From contig DXFU01000021.1 of NCBI GenBank assembly GCA_019114305.1, positions 1-52,636 on the forward strand: a stretch of 52,636 nt of DNA, given 5' to 3'. This stretch comes from Candidatus Hungatella pullicola (GTDB taxonomy: Bacteria > Bacillota > Clostridia > Lachnospirales > Lachnospiraceae). A model generated the notes under the pieces. The model saw only the letters and a list, made by a program, of their open reading frames with translations. It was not told the origin of the DNA and searched no databases. Below are positions 42,149-51,149 of the stretch, in pieces (the stretch's first letter is position 1; each line of letters opens with the position of its first letter). Both the position numbers and the translations under genes were made by a program.

Positions 42149-43595
42149 CTGCTTTTTCCTGTTCTTTCTTATTCCTCTGGTCACTGCCGTAGCCATAGCC
42201 GTAGCCATAGTAACCATAACCATATCTGCCGTAACCGTATCTTCCTCTTCTGGAAGGAGCGGCGTTGAAGACATATCCCATCATTTCCGCGCCGCATTTC
42301 TGAAGATCGTAAATACAGTCCAAAATCCGCCATTTCTGAATGTAATCGTACCGGATAATGTATAAAACGCTGTCTGCGCACTGAGCAAGGGTTCCCGCAT
42401 CAGCAAACAGCTCTGCCGGAGGCGCATCCAGAAGTATCAGATCGTATTCCTGTCTCAGCTGATTCAAAAGCTGTTCCAATTTTTCATGAATCAGCAGACT
42501 TCCCGGTTTTTTATAGGCAGCGGAACCGCACAAATAGCTGATTTTGCTTTTTTCATGGGTCTCAATTGCCTTTTTCAACGGACAACTGCCTTCCAGCACC
42601 TCTCCCAAGCCTTTCCCCGGTTTATCTGTCAGGCGCTTCCTGGTATCCTGCTTTCTCAGATCAGCGTCGATCAGCAGAACCTTTTTCCCGTGCTTGGCCA
42701 CTGTATAAGCCAGATTCAGGCTCAGGGCAGTCTTTCCCTCACCCATGGAGGTACTGGTAACCAGAACCACGTTTCCGGAACGGTTTTCCAGGTCTCTCTC
42801 CACCTTCAGCTGAAGTCCCTGAAGATTTTCCTGGAAATTCTGAAGCACCCGCTGGTCAAGAGCGGGATTATTTTTATCTGAATTTTTCCATCTGGCCTTT
42901 TTGCGAACTTTAGGAATCTGTCCCACACATGGAATATTCAGTACCGACTTTAACTCCTCCGGCTTCTGCACCGTCCGTTTAAAGAGCGCGTAAAGCCCTA
43001 AAAATACCACTCCCACTCCAAGGCCGCCTAAAGCTCCCATCTCTACATTTCTTCTGTAGCTGGGCCTGTTGTACGGAGCTGTTGGAACTGTAGGGACATC
43101 AATCATATTAAATCTGGTAGGACCAATAACAAACCGGGCCACATCCGGATACACTCTAATGGCTGAATCCAAAATATCCTTGGCATCCTGAGGATTGGAG
43201 CTTACCACACTCATCGTAATCAGGTTGGAATCTGACACCGCAAAAGCGGATATGCTTCCGTTAATACTTGGAACTCCCAAATCCTCCTCAATAGCGTCTG
43301 TAAGAAGACTGCTCCCCAGAATATAGGGGAAGGTTTTGGCCAGCTGTCCGGCAGACTGGGTGTCGTAGAAAAAGCTGTAGCTCTCCTCATCATTTCCTGT
43401 CATAACAGTGAAAGAAGCGGTAGACCGATACATAGGCGTATAAAAACGGGCAGCTTTTACATACATAACGAAGCTTCCGGCCAATGCCAGGATAAGCAGC
43501 AGCCACCAAAAGCGAGCGATTCCATGAAAAAAGTTTCGAAAGACTACTTCAAGATCAATTTCGATTTCATCCTGGTCCTGTCTGTATTCTTCCAT
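42138..43595 (-). CDS. Wzz-BY-kinase fusion with Tyr-rich tail (1)
   Basis: 485 residues. Two membrane helices (about 30-48 and 188-207) flank an extracellular Wzz loop; the cytoplasmic kinase has Walker A SMGEGKTALSLNLA, Walker A' VLLIDADLRKQDTRKRL and Walker B LILLDAPPAEL. The end is GRYGYGRYGYGYYGYGYG, an extreme Tyr/Gly tail for autophosphorylation. BY-kinases of this kind set chain length and export of capsule/exopolysaccharide. It has a paralogue immediately upstream. Confidence 0.92.
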   Translation of the reverse strand: MEEYRQDQDEIEIDLEVVFRNFFHGIARFWWLLLILALAGSFVMYVKAARFYTPMYRSTASFTVMTGNDEESYSFFYDTQSAGQLAKTFPYILGSSLLTDAIEEDLGVPSINGSISAFAVSDSNLITMSVVSSNPQDAKDILDSAIRVYPDVARFVIGPTRFNMIDVPTVPTAPYNRPSYRRNVEMGALGGLGVGVVFLGLYALFKRTVQKPEELKSVLNIPCVGQIPKVRKKARWKNSDKNNPALDQRVLQNFQENLQGLQLKVERDLENRSGNVVLVTSTSMGEGKTALSLNLAYTVAKHGKKVLLIDADLRKQDTRKRLTDKPGKGLGEVLEGSCPLKKAIETHEKSKISYLCGSAAYKKPGSLLIHEKLEQLLNQLRQEYDLILLDAPPAELFADAGTLAQCADSVLYIIRYDYIQKWRILDCIYDLQKCGAEMMGYVFNAAPSRRGRYGYGRYGYGYYGYGYGYGSDQRNKKEQEKADEA

Positions 43596-43597
43596 CT

Positions 43598-45022
43598 CTA
43601 TTCCCCCTTTCCTTCGCTGCTGTATCTTCCATAGCCATAATAGTGATATCTGCTTCTTGCGCCGCTTCCCAGACCGTCACGGAAGGCGTTGGGCACAAAG
43701 CCAATCATGTCTATGCCGGCTTCCCGAATGCTGTCTGCCCCTCCGTTGATGGCTCTCACATCGGCTCGGTCCTGGCGCACCACAATAACAGCGGCATCGG
43801 CGTTTTTAAAAAGAAATTCAGCGTCACTGGATACTGCCATGGGAGCAGAATCCAGAATCACATAATCGTACTCCTCTTTCATTTTTTCCAGCAGATTTTT
43901 CATCTTGGGAGAATCCAGGAACTTTGAGGAATCCTTTACCCCGTTCTGCTGGTAAATCACAGACAGGCTGTCCTTACTGTCCGTAACATACTTCACAATG
44001 GATTCTATACACTCTCTTCCATTGAGATAATCCATCAGGCCAATGAGTTTTTCATCTCTGTGATCAAAAATCTTATAAAGAGCCGGTTTTTTCAGGTCAG
44101 AATCGATCAAAAGCACCTTTCTTCCCCGTTCCTCCATAGAAAGAGCCAGATTGGCCGCCAGAGAGGATTTTCCTTCATTTTCAGAAATACTTGTAACTAC
44201 CAGAATTTTCTGTTCCCGCTTTCTCATATGGTGCTCCAGCTGAGCAGCCAGTTTTCCAACTGCCTCCACATAGGCAGTTCCCACTACAGGGGCGGATATG
44301 AGAATACTTTTTCTTCTGGCCTTTAAGAAATCCTTCAAGGTCTTATGCTTTCTCTCAAACGGAATTGTCTCCAAAATCCGTCCATCCAGATTTCTGCGGG
44401 CGCCTGATCTTGTCTGCACCGTAAACCGCAAAACAGCGAACAGGACAATAAATCCGCATACAACCGCGGCGGCTCCCGCCATTGCCAGCTTCCGGACTCT
44501 GTCAATAGACAAAGGATTGGAGGGGCCGAATGGGATATTGGGAGACTGCACCATGCGAAGAACTGCATTGGAAAACAGGTAGTCAGACACGGAATCATAG
44601 TTCTCTATGGCAGCCTGAAGCACCATATAGGCCTGACGTGGATTTTCCGCCGTAACCTGAAGCTGAATCAGGTTTGTTTCTTCGATAATGCTGGCGGAAA
44701 TCTCCGCGTTTATTTCACTGACGCCCAGCTCTTCAGCAATCTTTTCTTTCAGTACATTGCTGGAAAACACTTCGCTGAAGATCCCTGCCATCTGATTGGT
44801 CAGGGATAATGAGGTATAGGCATCGCTGCCGTTTCCCCTGGAGCTTACGGCCATCACGGCACTTGAAGTATAGACCGGAGTCCAAAGGGCATGGCTTACG
44901 CCTGTGATTATGAGCCAGGCAGCTGCCATTGCCAGGATGATAACCCAGATATTAGCCAGTATAGACCGGATAATTCCAAATATACTGATCTCGTCTAATC
45001 GAAATTCTTCTCTGTCTCTCAT
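43598..45022 (-). CDS. Wzz-BY-kinase fusion with Tyr-rich tail (2)
   Basis: 474 residues. Membrane helices at about 24-44 and 178-198, Wzz loop between. The kinase has Walker A SISENEGKSSLAANLA, Walker A' VLLIDSDLKKPALYK and Walker B YVILDSAPMAVSSD; the tail is RSRYHYYGYGRYSSEGKGE, with fewer Tyr than its neighbour. Both copies look active, and the gap between them is 2 bases. Two fused BY-kinases in tandem may form mixed oligomers or be specialised for different polymers (inference). Confidence 0.92.
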   Translation of the reverse strand: MRDREEFRLDEISIFGIIRSILANIWVIILAMAAAWLIITGVSHALWTPVYTSSAVMAVSSRGNGSDAYTSLSLTNQMAGIFSEVFSSNVLKEKIAEELGVSEINAEISASIIEETNLIQLQVTAENPRQAYMVLQAAIENYDSVSDYLFSNAVLRMVQSPNIPFGPSNPLSIDRVRKLAMAGAAAVVCGFIVLFAVLRFTVQTRSGARRNLDGRILETIPFERKHKTLKDFLKARRKSILISAPVVGTAYVEAVGKLAAQLEHHMRKREQKILVVTSISENEGKSSLAANLALSMEERGRKVLLIDSDLKKPALYKIFDHRDEKLIGLMDYLNGRECIESIVKYVTDSKDSLSVIYQQNGVKDSSKFLDSPKMKNLLEKMKEEYDYVILDSAPMAVSSDAEFLFKNADAAVIVVRQDRADVRAINGGADSIREAGIDMIGFVPNAFRDGLGSGARSRYHYYGYGRYSSEGKGE

Positions 45023-45033
45023 AGCTGGTACCT

Positions 45034-45903
45034 CTACTCTCTCACGATTACTGTCATCCAGGTCTCCGCCTCTGTGACTACATTTGTCTGTACGTTCTCC
45101 CCTTCTCCCTCTTCACCGGCAGCAGGAGTCATATCACGGTTGGCAATAAAACGGACCTGATAGATACCTGGTTCCTGAGTGTTGACATCAGACTCAACCA
45201 AAAGCTGAAGGGGATTTTCTCCTCCCGCTGTGTCTGTAACAGGAAGCATATAGGCATAAGGATCAAGGGTTTCCCCAACCTGGAGATAAACCAATGGCTG
45301 GGAAAGCTGAATCTGAGTCTCTGTGGGGTATGTTTCCACCACATGAACGGGAAGCTCCGCTGTCTGACTGTCTCCGAAACTATTGGTTACTTCCACCGTG
45401 ATGGAATACACTCCAGGCGTATTATAATCAACGGTACTGTCAGCAATGGTAACCAGAGAACTGATATCCCCGTCAATGACATCCATGGCATGAACCCGGT
45501 CCAAAGGCTGAGCGATGCGCCCCTGAGGATAGATCAAAGGCTCTGTCAGGGCAAACCTTGGCGGGGCATAATCTGTAAACTGCACTCTTCTGGTAAGAGT
45601 AGCAGACTGATTCGAAGAATCAAATACCACATAGGATACGTTGCAGACGCCGGAGGAAATAAAATTACTCAGCCCTCGAACCATGATGCCATCGGTCAGA
45701 TCTCCATCCTGAACATCTTCAGCGGTAAGGCCTTCTAAAAGCATATCCTCTGTATAAGCAGACGGGATCTCCAAAACTTCACGGTCTGTGGCAATGGAAG
45801 GCGGCGCATCCGCCTGATTCTGCCGCTGGGCCGCCATAGAAAGCCCGTACACGCCAAGGCCTAATACAAAAAGCAGTATGACTGCAGCTCTTACGTATTT
45901 CAT
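45034..45903 (-). CDS. Membrane-anchored protein with Ig-like domains (2)
   Basis: 289 residues from the ATG at 45903; a longer start at 45939 is possible (weak site). One membrane helix (about 5-23), then beta domains with LTAEDVQDGDLTDGI, MDVIDGDISSLVTI and NTPGVYSITVEVTNSFGDSQ, the same 'D-DGD-T' and 'PGVY' signatures as 41288-42148. First gene of the surface operon, ahead of both BY-kinases. Likely structural or sensory, no enzyme motif. Confidence 0.7.
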   Translation of the reverse strand: MKYVRAAVILLFVLGLGVYGLSMAAQRQNQADAPPSIATDREVLEIPSAYTEDMLLEGLTAEDVQDGDLTDGIMVRGLSNFISSGVCNVSYVVFDSSNQSATLTRRVQFTDYAPPRFALTEPLIYPQGRIAQPLDRVHAMDVIDGDISSLVTIADSTVDYNTPGVYSITVEVTNSFGDSQTAELPVHVVETYPTETQIQLSQPLVYLQVGETLDPYAYMLPVTDTAGGENPLQLLVESDVNTQEPGIYQVRFIANRDMTPAAGEEGEGENVQTNVVTEAETWMTVIVRE

Positions 45904-45945
45904 TGTTCTACTTAACCTCTCTTTATCCTTTATTGGCATACCTGC

Positions 45946-45974
45946 TTCACACTGAAATAAAACTCTGCTATAAT
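45946..45974 (+). promoter_or_regulatory. Promoter of the nucleotidyltransferase gene
   Basis: TTCACA (45946-45951) and TATAAT (45969-45974) are 17 bases apart on the plus strand, 58 bases before the start codon at 46032. The divergent surface operon begins at 45903. Confidence 0.65.
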
Positions 45975-46031
45975 TGCCTTATTCATCAACCGGACAGGAC
46001 CTATTATGGCCTGCCGCCGAAAGGAGATATT

Positions 46032-47237
46032 ATGAAACAGCAGCACAGCAACTTTCTCAGTCTGATTCGTTCCTGCCTGTGGGAAACAGAACCGAACCTT
46101 ACCTCTCCCGACTGGGAAGGGATCTATGAGCTTGGAAGAATTCACAACCTCATTCCCATGATCTACGAGGCTGCCCGCCTGCTTCCTGCCTTCTCAGAAG
46201 CGTCTCAAGACCTTCAAACGAAGTTTATGGAAACAGCCGTCTATCAGTCCACCTCACAGTTTATGAAAACCCAGGAATTTTTCACAGTATACGAAAAATT
46301 CGCTGAAACCGGACTCCATCCCCTCGTATTAAAGGGATTGGTTTGCAGAAGCCTTTACCGTCAGCCCGACCTTCGAGGCTCAGGGGATGAAGATCTGTGG
46401 ATCCAAAAAGAAGACTGGCAGACATACGATAAAATATTAAGGGATCTGGGATACCATCCTAAGTTTGAGGATATCACGCCTATTCTGGATACCATCCAGG
46501 AAGCCCATTATACCGGACCTCTTCTTACTCTGGAGCTGCATATTAATCCTTTCGGAACGGAAAATCATATCCGCCGTCACATGAATCGGGTTCTCCAGGA
46601 TGCCCAGAAGGACAGCATCACCCTTACCATTGAGGGCCATACCATCCATACCCTGAAGCCTACAGATCACTACCTTTTTCTCTTTATCCACCTGTGCAAG
46701 CATTTTCTTGGAGGCGGCGTGGGAATCCGGCAGATTATGGATCTCTTTCTCTTCCGTCAGACCTGGGAAAAAGAAATCGACCAGGAGCTGTTTGAGGAAG
46801 GAGTAAAGGAGCTTCAGGAGGAAAGCCTGTATCAGGCTGTTGTGGAAATCGGGAGAAGGTATCTGGGCTTTGAACTGCCATCCTTTCCCATCTCCGGCCA
46901 GGAGCTGGACGGGCTGCTTGACGATCTGCTGGAGAGCGGATGCTTTGGAAATACTTCCCGTTTCCAACGCCTCAGCAGCACCTATGTAGCTTCCGGCATA
47001 GCAGCCAGACGCAAAAGCAGGGGAAGCCTTCGGGTTCTTCTGTTCCCTCCGGCCTCCAGTCTCTATCACAGATATTCCTTTCTGATCAAAAAACCATGGC
47101 TCCTGCCTCTGGCCTGGTGTTTCAGGCTGGGGCGATTTAGCAAGGAGGCCCTAACCACCCCAGCTACGGTAATTCGCTCCATAAAGCGAGGCAGGCGAAG
47201 AATGAAGCTTATGGACAAATACCGTATGTTTCGTTAA
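46032..47237 (+). CDS. Nucleotidyltransferase-like protein (NTP_transf_5)
   Basis: 401 residues from the ATG at 46032 (AAAGGAG upstream). LVLKGLVCRSLYRQPDLRGS and GDEDLWI (about 100-130) supply the G-x-D-x-D-like metal motif of this nucleotidyltransferase family; HINPFG and HLCKHFLGGGVGIRQIMDLF follow. The family is often found in peptide-modification loci with PqqD-like and HPrK-like proteins; here it is the only plus-strand member and meets the ABC gene tail to tail with a 4-base overlap. Transfer of a nucleotide to a peptide or carrier is inference. Confidence 0.82.
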   Translation: MKQQHSNFLSLIRSCLWETEPNLTSPDWEGIYELGRIHNLIPMIYEAARLLPAFSEASQDLQTKFMETAVYQSTSQFMKTQEFFTVYEKFAETGLHPLVLKGLVCRSLYRQPDLRGSGDEDLWIQKEDWQTYDKILRDLGYHPKFEDITPILDTIQEAHYTGPLLTLELHINPFGTENHIRRHMNRVLQDAQKDSITLTIEGHTIHTLKPTDHYLFLFIHLCKHFLGGGVGIRQIMDLFLFRQTWEKEIDQELFEEGVKELQEESLYQAVVEIGRRYLGFELPSFPISGQELDGLLDDLLESGCFGNTSRFQRLSSTYVASGIAARRKSRGSLRVLLFPPASSLYHRYSFLIKKPWLLPLAWCFRLGRFSKEALTTPATVIRSIKRGRRRMKLMDKYRMFR

Positions 47238-48994
47238 AACCGGTCAAGGAACTCCTTCACCTCATCCTCCCCCGCCTCCTTCATCTGGCGGTGTTCAATT
47301 TTATATACCCTGCTGCACAGGGCGAATACACTTGGCCGGTGGGCAGCCACAATTACTGTCCGCCGGTTATCTTTTTTTATAATATTTCGCAGAACTCGTC
47401 TCTCAGTACCCACATCCAAGGCGCTGGTAGCCTCGTCTAAAATCATAATGGGAGCGTCTGCCAACAGCGCTCTGGCTATAGAAAGTCTCTGCTTCTGACC
47501 CTCGGAAAATCTTCTTCCCTGTTCTCTTACTTGGGTATAAATACCATCCTCCAGCTGTTCCACAAACTCCCAGGCGCAGGCGGCCTTTAAAGCCTCTATG
47601 ATCTCCTGGTCTGGGGCATCCTCTTTTACCATTCGCATGTTATCCGCAATGGTCCCGGAAAACAGAGTATTTTCCTGGGGGATGTAACTGAACAGACAGC
47701 GGGTAGAGGAAGAAGCATGTAACTGGGCTCCTCCCGGATTTCCAATTAGGATGCGGCCTTTCTGAGGCGGGTACAGTCCTAAAAGAAGACGCAAGGTCGT
47801 GGTTTTTCCCTGACCGGAAGGCCCGATCAAAGCCACAATCTCCCCCGGCTCCGCATGGAAGCAGGAATCTTCATAGACCCAGCTATGCTCCGGGTAATGA
47901 AAGCTTACGCCTTCCATACGCACATAAACTCCCATATCGGAAGCTTTTTTCTTTATCATCAAGGCTTCGCCTTCATCCTGCAGGTTCTCTCTTGGAAGGG
48001 TAACCAGCTCCATCACCCGCTCCGCGCTGACGCCGATCCGGATCATGCTTGGAATCAGATTAATAACGCTGCTAAAGGAACCTCGGAGAGAGGAAGCCAT
48101 GGAAACAAACAGAGTCATAGAGCCATAGCTGATCTCCCCCTGCCACAGGCGGTATACGGCAAACCCATAACAGGCATAGCCTACAAACTGGCCTACCAGA
48201 GAGGTGACCATAGAGCTGATGGACTGGAACTGATTCTGTTTTAAAGAGAAATCAATGACCCGCTTTTGAAGGGAGGTCATTCGATCCATCATACCGTCAA
48301 TCATATGGAAGGCCTTAATAAACTGAAGATTCTGGAAAGTCTCCTGATCAAAGGACATGCTCTCACTGGATAATTCTTGATCCTGCTTTTGAAGCTGACG
48401 CATCTTTTTCGTCATATATCTGGAGGACAAAAAAGAAATTGGCGCGCCGGTCAGGGCAAGAGCTGCCATGATAGGGTCCTCACGGACAATGATCACAAAG
48501 GCTCCAAGAAAGCTGATGGTGGTGTTTACCAGGCTGGGCAGGAAACTTAATACCCCATTTGCTATTGTGCCGGCATCTCCGTTAATACGATAGAGGAAAT
48601 CACCGGTTTTGTATTTTTCCAGATAAACCCAGTCCGTCCGAAGTATTTTCTCATAGATATCCGCCCGGATCTCATTGGAAACCTTCAGGCGGATGCGAAG
48701 GGACAGACGGGTTCTGATAATGCCGATAAAAGTCTGGGAAACTCCCACCCCCACATAAAGGGAAGCCGCCCAGCCAATGGAAGCGGAATTGTAACCAGTC
48801 ACCGCGTCAATTAGGCGTTTGGACACCACGGAAGTGCTCAGGCCCAGCGCAGAGCCGGAAGCTCCCAGCAGGATAAACACGCCGATTACCCCCCAGTACC
48901 GGCGGATATACAGATACATCCACAGGAACTCCCGGAACAGCTTTTTCAGCTTTCCCTCTTTAATCTTTGTAATCACTTGCTTCAGATCACTCAT
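47234..48994 (-). CDS. ABC exporter (fused permease-ATPase)
   Basis: 586 residues from the ATG at 48994, whose first bases overlap the kinase stop codon (ATGAGTGA). Type-1 exporter membrane domain (about 25-315) and ATPase (about 335-575) with Walker A GPSGQGKTTT, signature FSEGQKQRLS, Walker B MILDEATSALD and the H-loop AAHRPS. There is no N-terminal C39 peptidase domain, so a leader would have to be removed elsewhere or retained. Likely exports the product of the adjacent locus. Confidence 0.88.
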   Translation of the reverse strand: MSDLKQVITKIKEGKLKKLFREFLWMYLYIRRYWGVIGVFILLGASGSALGLSTSVVSKRLIDAVTGYNSASIGWAASLYVGVGVSQTFIGIIRTRLSLRIRLKVSNEIRADIYEKILRTDWVYLEKYKTGDFLYRINGDAGTIANGVLSFLPSLVNTTISFLGAFVIIVREDPIMAALALTGAPISFLSSRYMTKKMRQLQKQDQELSSESMSFDQETFQNLQFIKAFHMIDGMMDRMTSLQKRVIDFSLKQNQFQSISSMVTSLVGQFVGYACYGFAVYRLWQGEISYGSMTLFVSMASSLRGSFSSVINLIPSMIRIGVSAERVMELVTLPRENLQDEGEALMIKKKASDMGVYVRMEGVSFHYPEHSWVYEDSCFHAEPGEIVALIGPSGQGKTTTLRLLLGLYPPQKGRILIGNPGGAQLHASSSTRCLFSYIPQENTLFSGTIADNMRMVKEDAPDQEIIEALKAACAWEFVEQLEDGIYTQVREQGRRFSEGQKQRLSIARALLADAPIMILDEATSALDVGTERRVLRNIIKKDNRRTVIVAAHRPSVFALCSRVYKIEHRQMKEAGEDEVKEFLDRF

Positions 48995-49799
48995 GGTCCC
49001 TATCCCTGCCAAAAATAGTTTGTTCTGTCAGAGCAACCGCTTCTTCATCAGGACGGCAGGAAAGCTCATAGACTGGAATGGTTTTTAGAAGGTGATCCAG
49101 AACTTCTATACATAATTCCGTTCCTCCTTCTAACCATTGAGGATAGAAAATGTTATTGGATATTTTTGATATCAACTCAAAACCAGTAAGCCTTCTTATT
49201 TCGTTTTTCTCTGACTGTCTTAATATAACCATCCCTTTGACTTCTGCATAAGCATTTTCGCAATAGGAAGACGAGCCATGCCAGGGCGTTCCCCAGCCAA
49301 TAAATTTATCTTTTTTGTCCTGTACAAACACTAAATCGCCATTTATGATCTGCGCCTTACGATATTTTTGCCATAACTCTGCCTGAGTTGTTTTACCTAT
49401 ACCTGATGGTCCCAGGAATATTAATCCACGTTGCTTATAATTAATAAGGGAAGCATGAAGCTGAATTATCTTCCTTTTAACTGCATTGGCATAAAAAAGC
49501 TGAATCAAAAACAGATCCCAGTTTTTTTTAGGGGTTCCGAAAAAAATTTTTCCATAAGACCATTCACGATTCACAATCATGATATCAGAATCATTTACCA
49601 TTACCAGCTTATCATCTGACTGTAAAGATATCATCTGAACACCATGTAGCATTGTCTGAAGGGCATAGGAGAAAACTGTAAAATTTACATTTTCTGCAGC
49701 TTTATCTTTTGCGAATTTATCCCAGTCAGCGTTTAAATCCACTCCAGTAATTTTGCATGTCAATTCAGCAATTTGGAAAATGTTATTTTTACATCTCAA
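48987..49799 (-). CDS. HPr-kinase-like protein kinase
   Basis: 270 residues from a TTG at 49799 (AGGGGA 10 bases upstream); the GTG at 49808 is too close to the site. The N-terminal half (about 1-105) is unrecognised. The C-terminal half has the HPrK fold: IIQLHASLINYKQRGLIFLG, then Walker A GPSGIGKTT (about 130-138), a NGDLVF segment and GTPWHGSS. Similar kinases act in lasso-peptide and PqqD-type clusters, for instance phosphorylating a precursor peptide. It overlaps the small-protein gene by 11 bases. Confidence 0.75.
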   Translation of the reverse strand: MRCKNNIFQIAELTCKITGVDLNADWDKFAKDKAAENVNFTVFSYALQTMLHGVQMISLQSDDKLVMVNDSDIMIVNREWSYGKIFFGTPKKNWDLFLIQLFYANAVKRKIIQLHASLINYKQRGLIFLGPSGIGKTTQAELWQKYRKAQIINGDLVFVQDKKDKFIGWGTPWHGSSSYCENAYAEVKGMVILRQSEKNEIRRLTGFELISKISNNIFYPQWLEGGTELCIEVLDHLLKTIPVYELSCRPDEEAVALTEQTIFGRDRDHE

Positions 49800-50076
49800 T
49801 ATCGGCACATCCCCTACCAGCTAAGAGAGCACACCAATCAAAAAATTCAGCTGCGTTGTCAGATTTTTCTGAAATCCAAGCGGCTACATCCTCATCTGTT
49901 GATGTTGCTGAATCATATGGGAATCCCTCCCACCCTCCATTAGTAAAACCTCCTTCGGTCCATAAAATCGTTGTATTTCCACTTTGGATTCCTCCAGACC
50001 CCACTAATCTGTTACTAAACGTACTGGCTGCATTTACTGGCTCATACTGTATTTTAACTTTTACAGCTCCATTCAT
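49789..50076 (-). CDS. 95-residue small protein, candidate modified peptide precursor
   Basis: Starts at the ATG at 50076, which overlaps the radical SAM stop codon (ATGA) and has AGGTGG upstream. Leader-like start MNGAVKVKIQYEPVNAAS, a Gly/Asn/Thr-rich middle (GSGGIQSGNTTILW, GGFTNGGWEGFPYD), an acidic helix (STDEDVAAWISEKSD) and an end with the only two Cys (WCALLAGRGCADIEM). No known family, no signal peptide. Size, position between the radical SAM enzyme and the kinase, and translational coupling make it the best substrate candidate. It could instead be a small accessory protein. Confidence 0.6.
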   Translation of the reverse strand: MNGAVKVKIQYEPVNAASTFSNRLVGSGGIQSGNTTILWTEGGFTNGGWEGFPYDSATSTDEDVAAWISEKSDNAAEFFDWCALLAGRGCADIEM

Positions 50077-51149
50077 ATTTTCCACCTATCTCTTTCTTCA
50101 TCATAATATTTTTTTACTCTGGAACAAAAACTCTCACTTATACTATGTACGCTTCCACATTCTGCTGCCAATGTTCCCGCGCATTTTACACAAACTTTAT
50201 TGACCTTGCAGGTCATGCACTCTTTTGGCCAGGTTAAGTTTTCTTCATATTGAACCAACTGCTTCCAGGCTTCCTGAAAGGGTACTCCCTCTACGCCAAT
50301 ATTCGGCTCATTCATAAAGCCGCAGAAGCGCATCCTTCCGTTCCAGGTTATCCAGTAGCCAATGCGGTAATCTTTGCAGTATGTACAAGGTTTTCTGTTT
50401 ATATCGACGGGATGTTCCAGGCGATATTGAATTCGCTTTTTTCGCTCTTCCTCCACCTTTTCCAGAACCCGGACCCCATTGACATCTGTATTGGCTCCCC
50501 TTACAGAGGAATAAAGATTTCCGGTCCCTGCCAACGGCAGTTTATTTGTCAGCGCATACGTTACCATTCCTTTTATGTCATCTGCATTCTGTCTGATTAA
50601 TGTGCTGACCAGCTGAACGGGAATTTCCATTTCTCTCAGCTGCTGAATTCCTTGGTCTACCTTTGTAAACCCCTGGCTGATCTTGCATACATCCTGATAT
50701 ACCCCATCATTGGATCCATAAAGGGTAATTTTTACGGTTTTTGGAGGCCACTTTTCCAAAAGCCTTATTATTTCAGGACGGCAAAGAAGATAACCGTTGG
50801 TCTGCAGAGTAAGAAAGAATCCCATCTGACTCAGCTCTTCGTAAACCGTCTGGAATTCAGGATACAGCAAAGGCTCTCCGCCTGTAATGCAAAGCCAGAC
50901 CGTTCCTGCCTCCTTTGCCTCCTGCGCCAGCCGGATCCACTCTTTCGCCGTCAGTTCTCCCCCATATTTTGGAATCTGATCTTCCTGTAAATGGACGTAG
51001 CACATAGGACAATTAAAATTACATCTTGGAGTCAGTTCAAAGGTTCCTGATATGGGAATCGCATCTGCATAAGCTTTCTCCCATACCCGTTTATAAAAGG
51101 GATCCAGCCACTCCATTCTCCTGCAAGCAGGTTCAAATTCCATTGTCAT
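50073..51149 (-). CDS. Radical SAM/SPASM-type peptide-modifying enzyme
   Basis: 358 residues. The cluster motif is CNFNCPMC (Cys 43, 47, 50), followed by LCITGGEPLLYPEF and TLQTNGYLL. The C-terminal third is Cys-rich (PCTYCKDY, RFCGF, ECMTCKVNKVCVKCAG, ESFC), matching a SPASM domain with auxiliary iron-sulfur clusters. Such enzymes crosslink or oxidise side chains in ribosomal peptides with help from PqqD-like carriers, and one is encoded just upstream with a 17-base overlap. ATG at 51143 is an alternative start. Confidence 0.9.
   Translation of the reverse strand: MTMEFEPACRRMEWLDPFYKRVWEKAYADAIPISGTFELTPRCNFNCPMCYVHLQEDQIPKYGGELTAKEWIRLAQEAKEAGTVWLCITGGEPLLYPEFQTVYEELSQMGFFLTLQTNGYLLCRPEIIRLLEKWPPKTVKITLYGSNDGVYQDVCKISQGFTKVDQGIQQLREMEIPVQLVSTLIRQNADDIKGMVTYALTNKLPLAGTGNLYSSVRGANTDVNGVRVLEKVEEERKKRIQYRLEHPVDINRKPCTYCKDYRIGYWITWNGRMRFCGFMNEPNIGVEGVPFQEAWKQLVQYEENLTWPKECMTCKVNKVCVKCAGTLAAECGSVHSISESFCSRVKKYYDEERDRWKI

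Noticed and set aside
42181-42270. Short tandem DNA repeat
   Set aside because: The repeated pattern is the Gly/Tyr codon alternation of the BY-kinase tail, an expected protein feature, not an independent repeat or CRISPR.
46437-47069. 210-codon minus-strand ORF opposite the nucleotidyltransferase
   Set aside because: It is antisense to a gene with promoter, ribosome site and family motifs; no ribosome site of its own.
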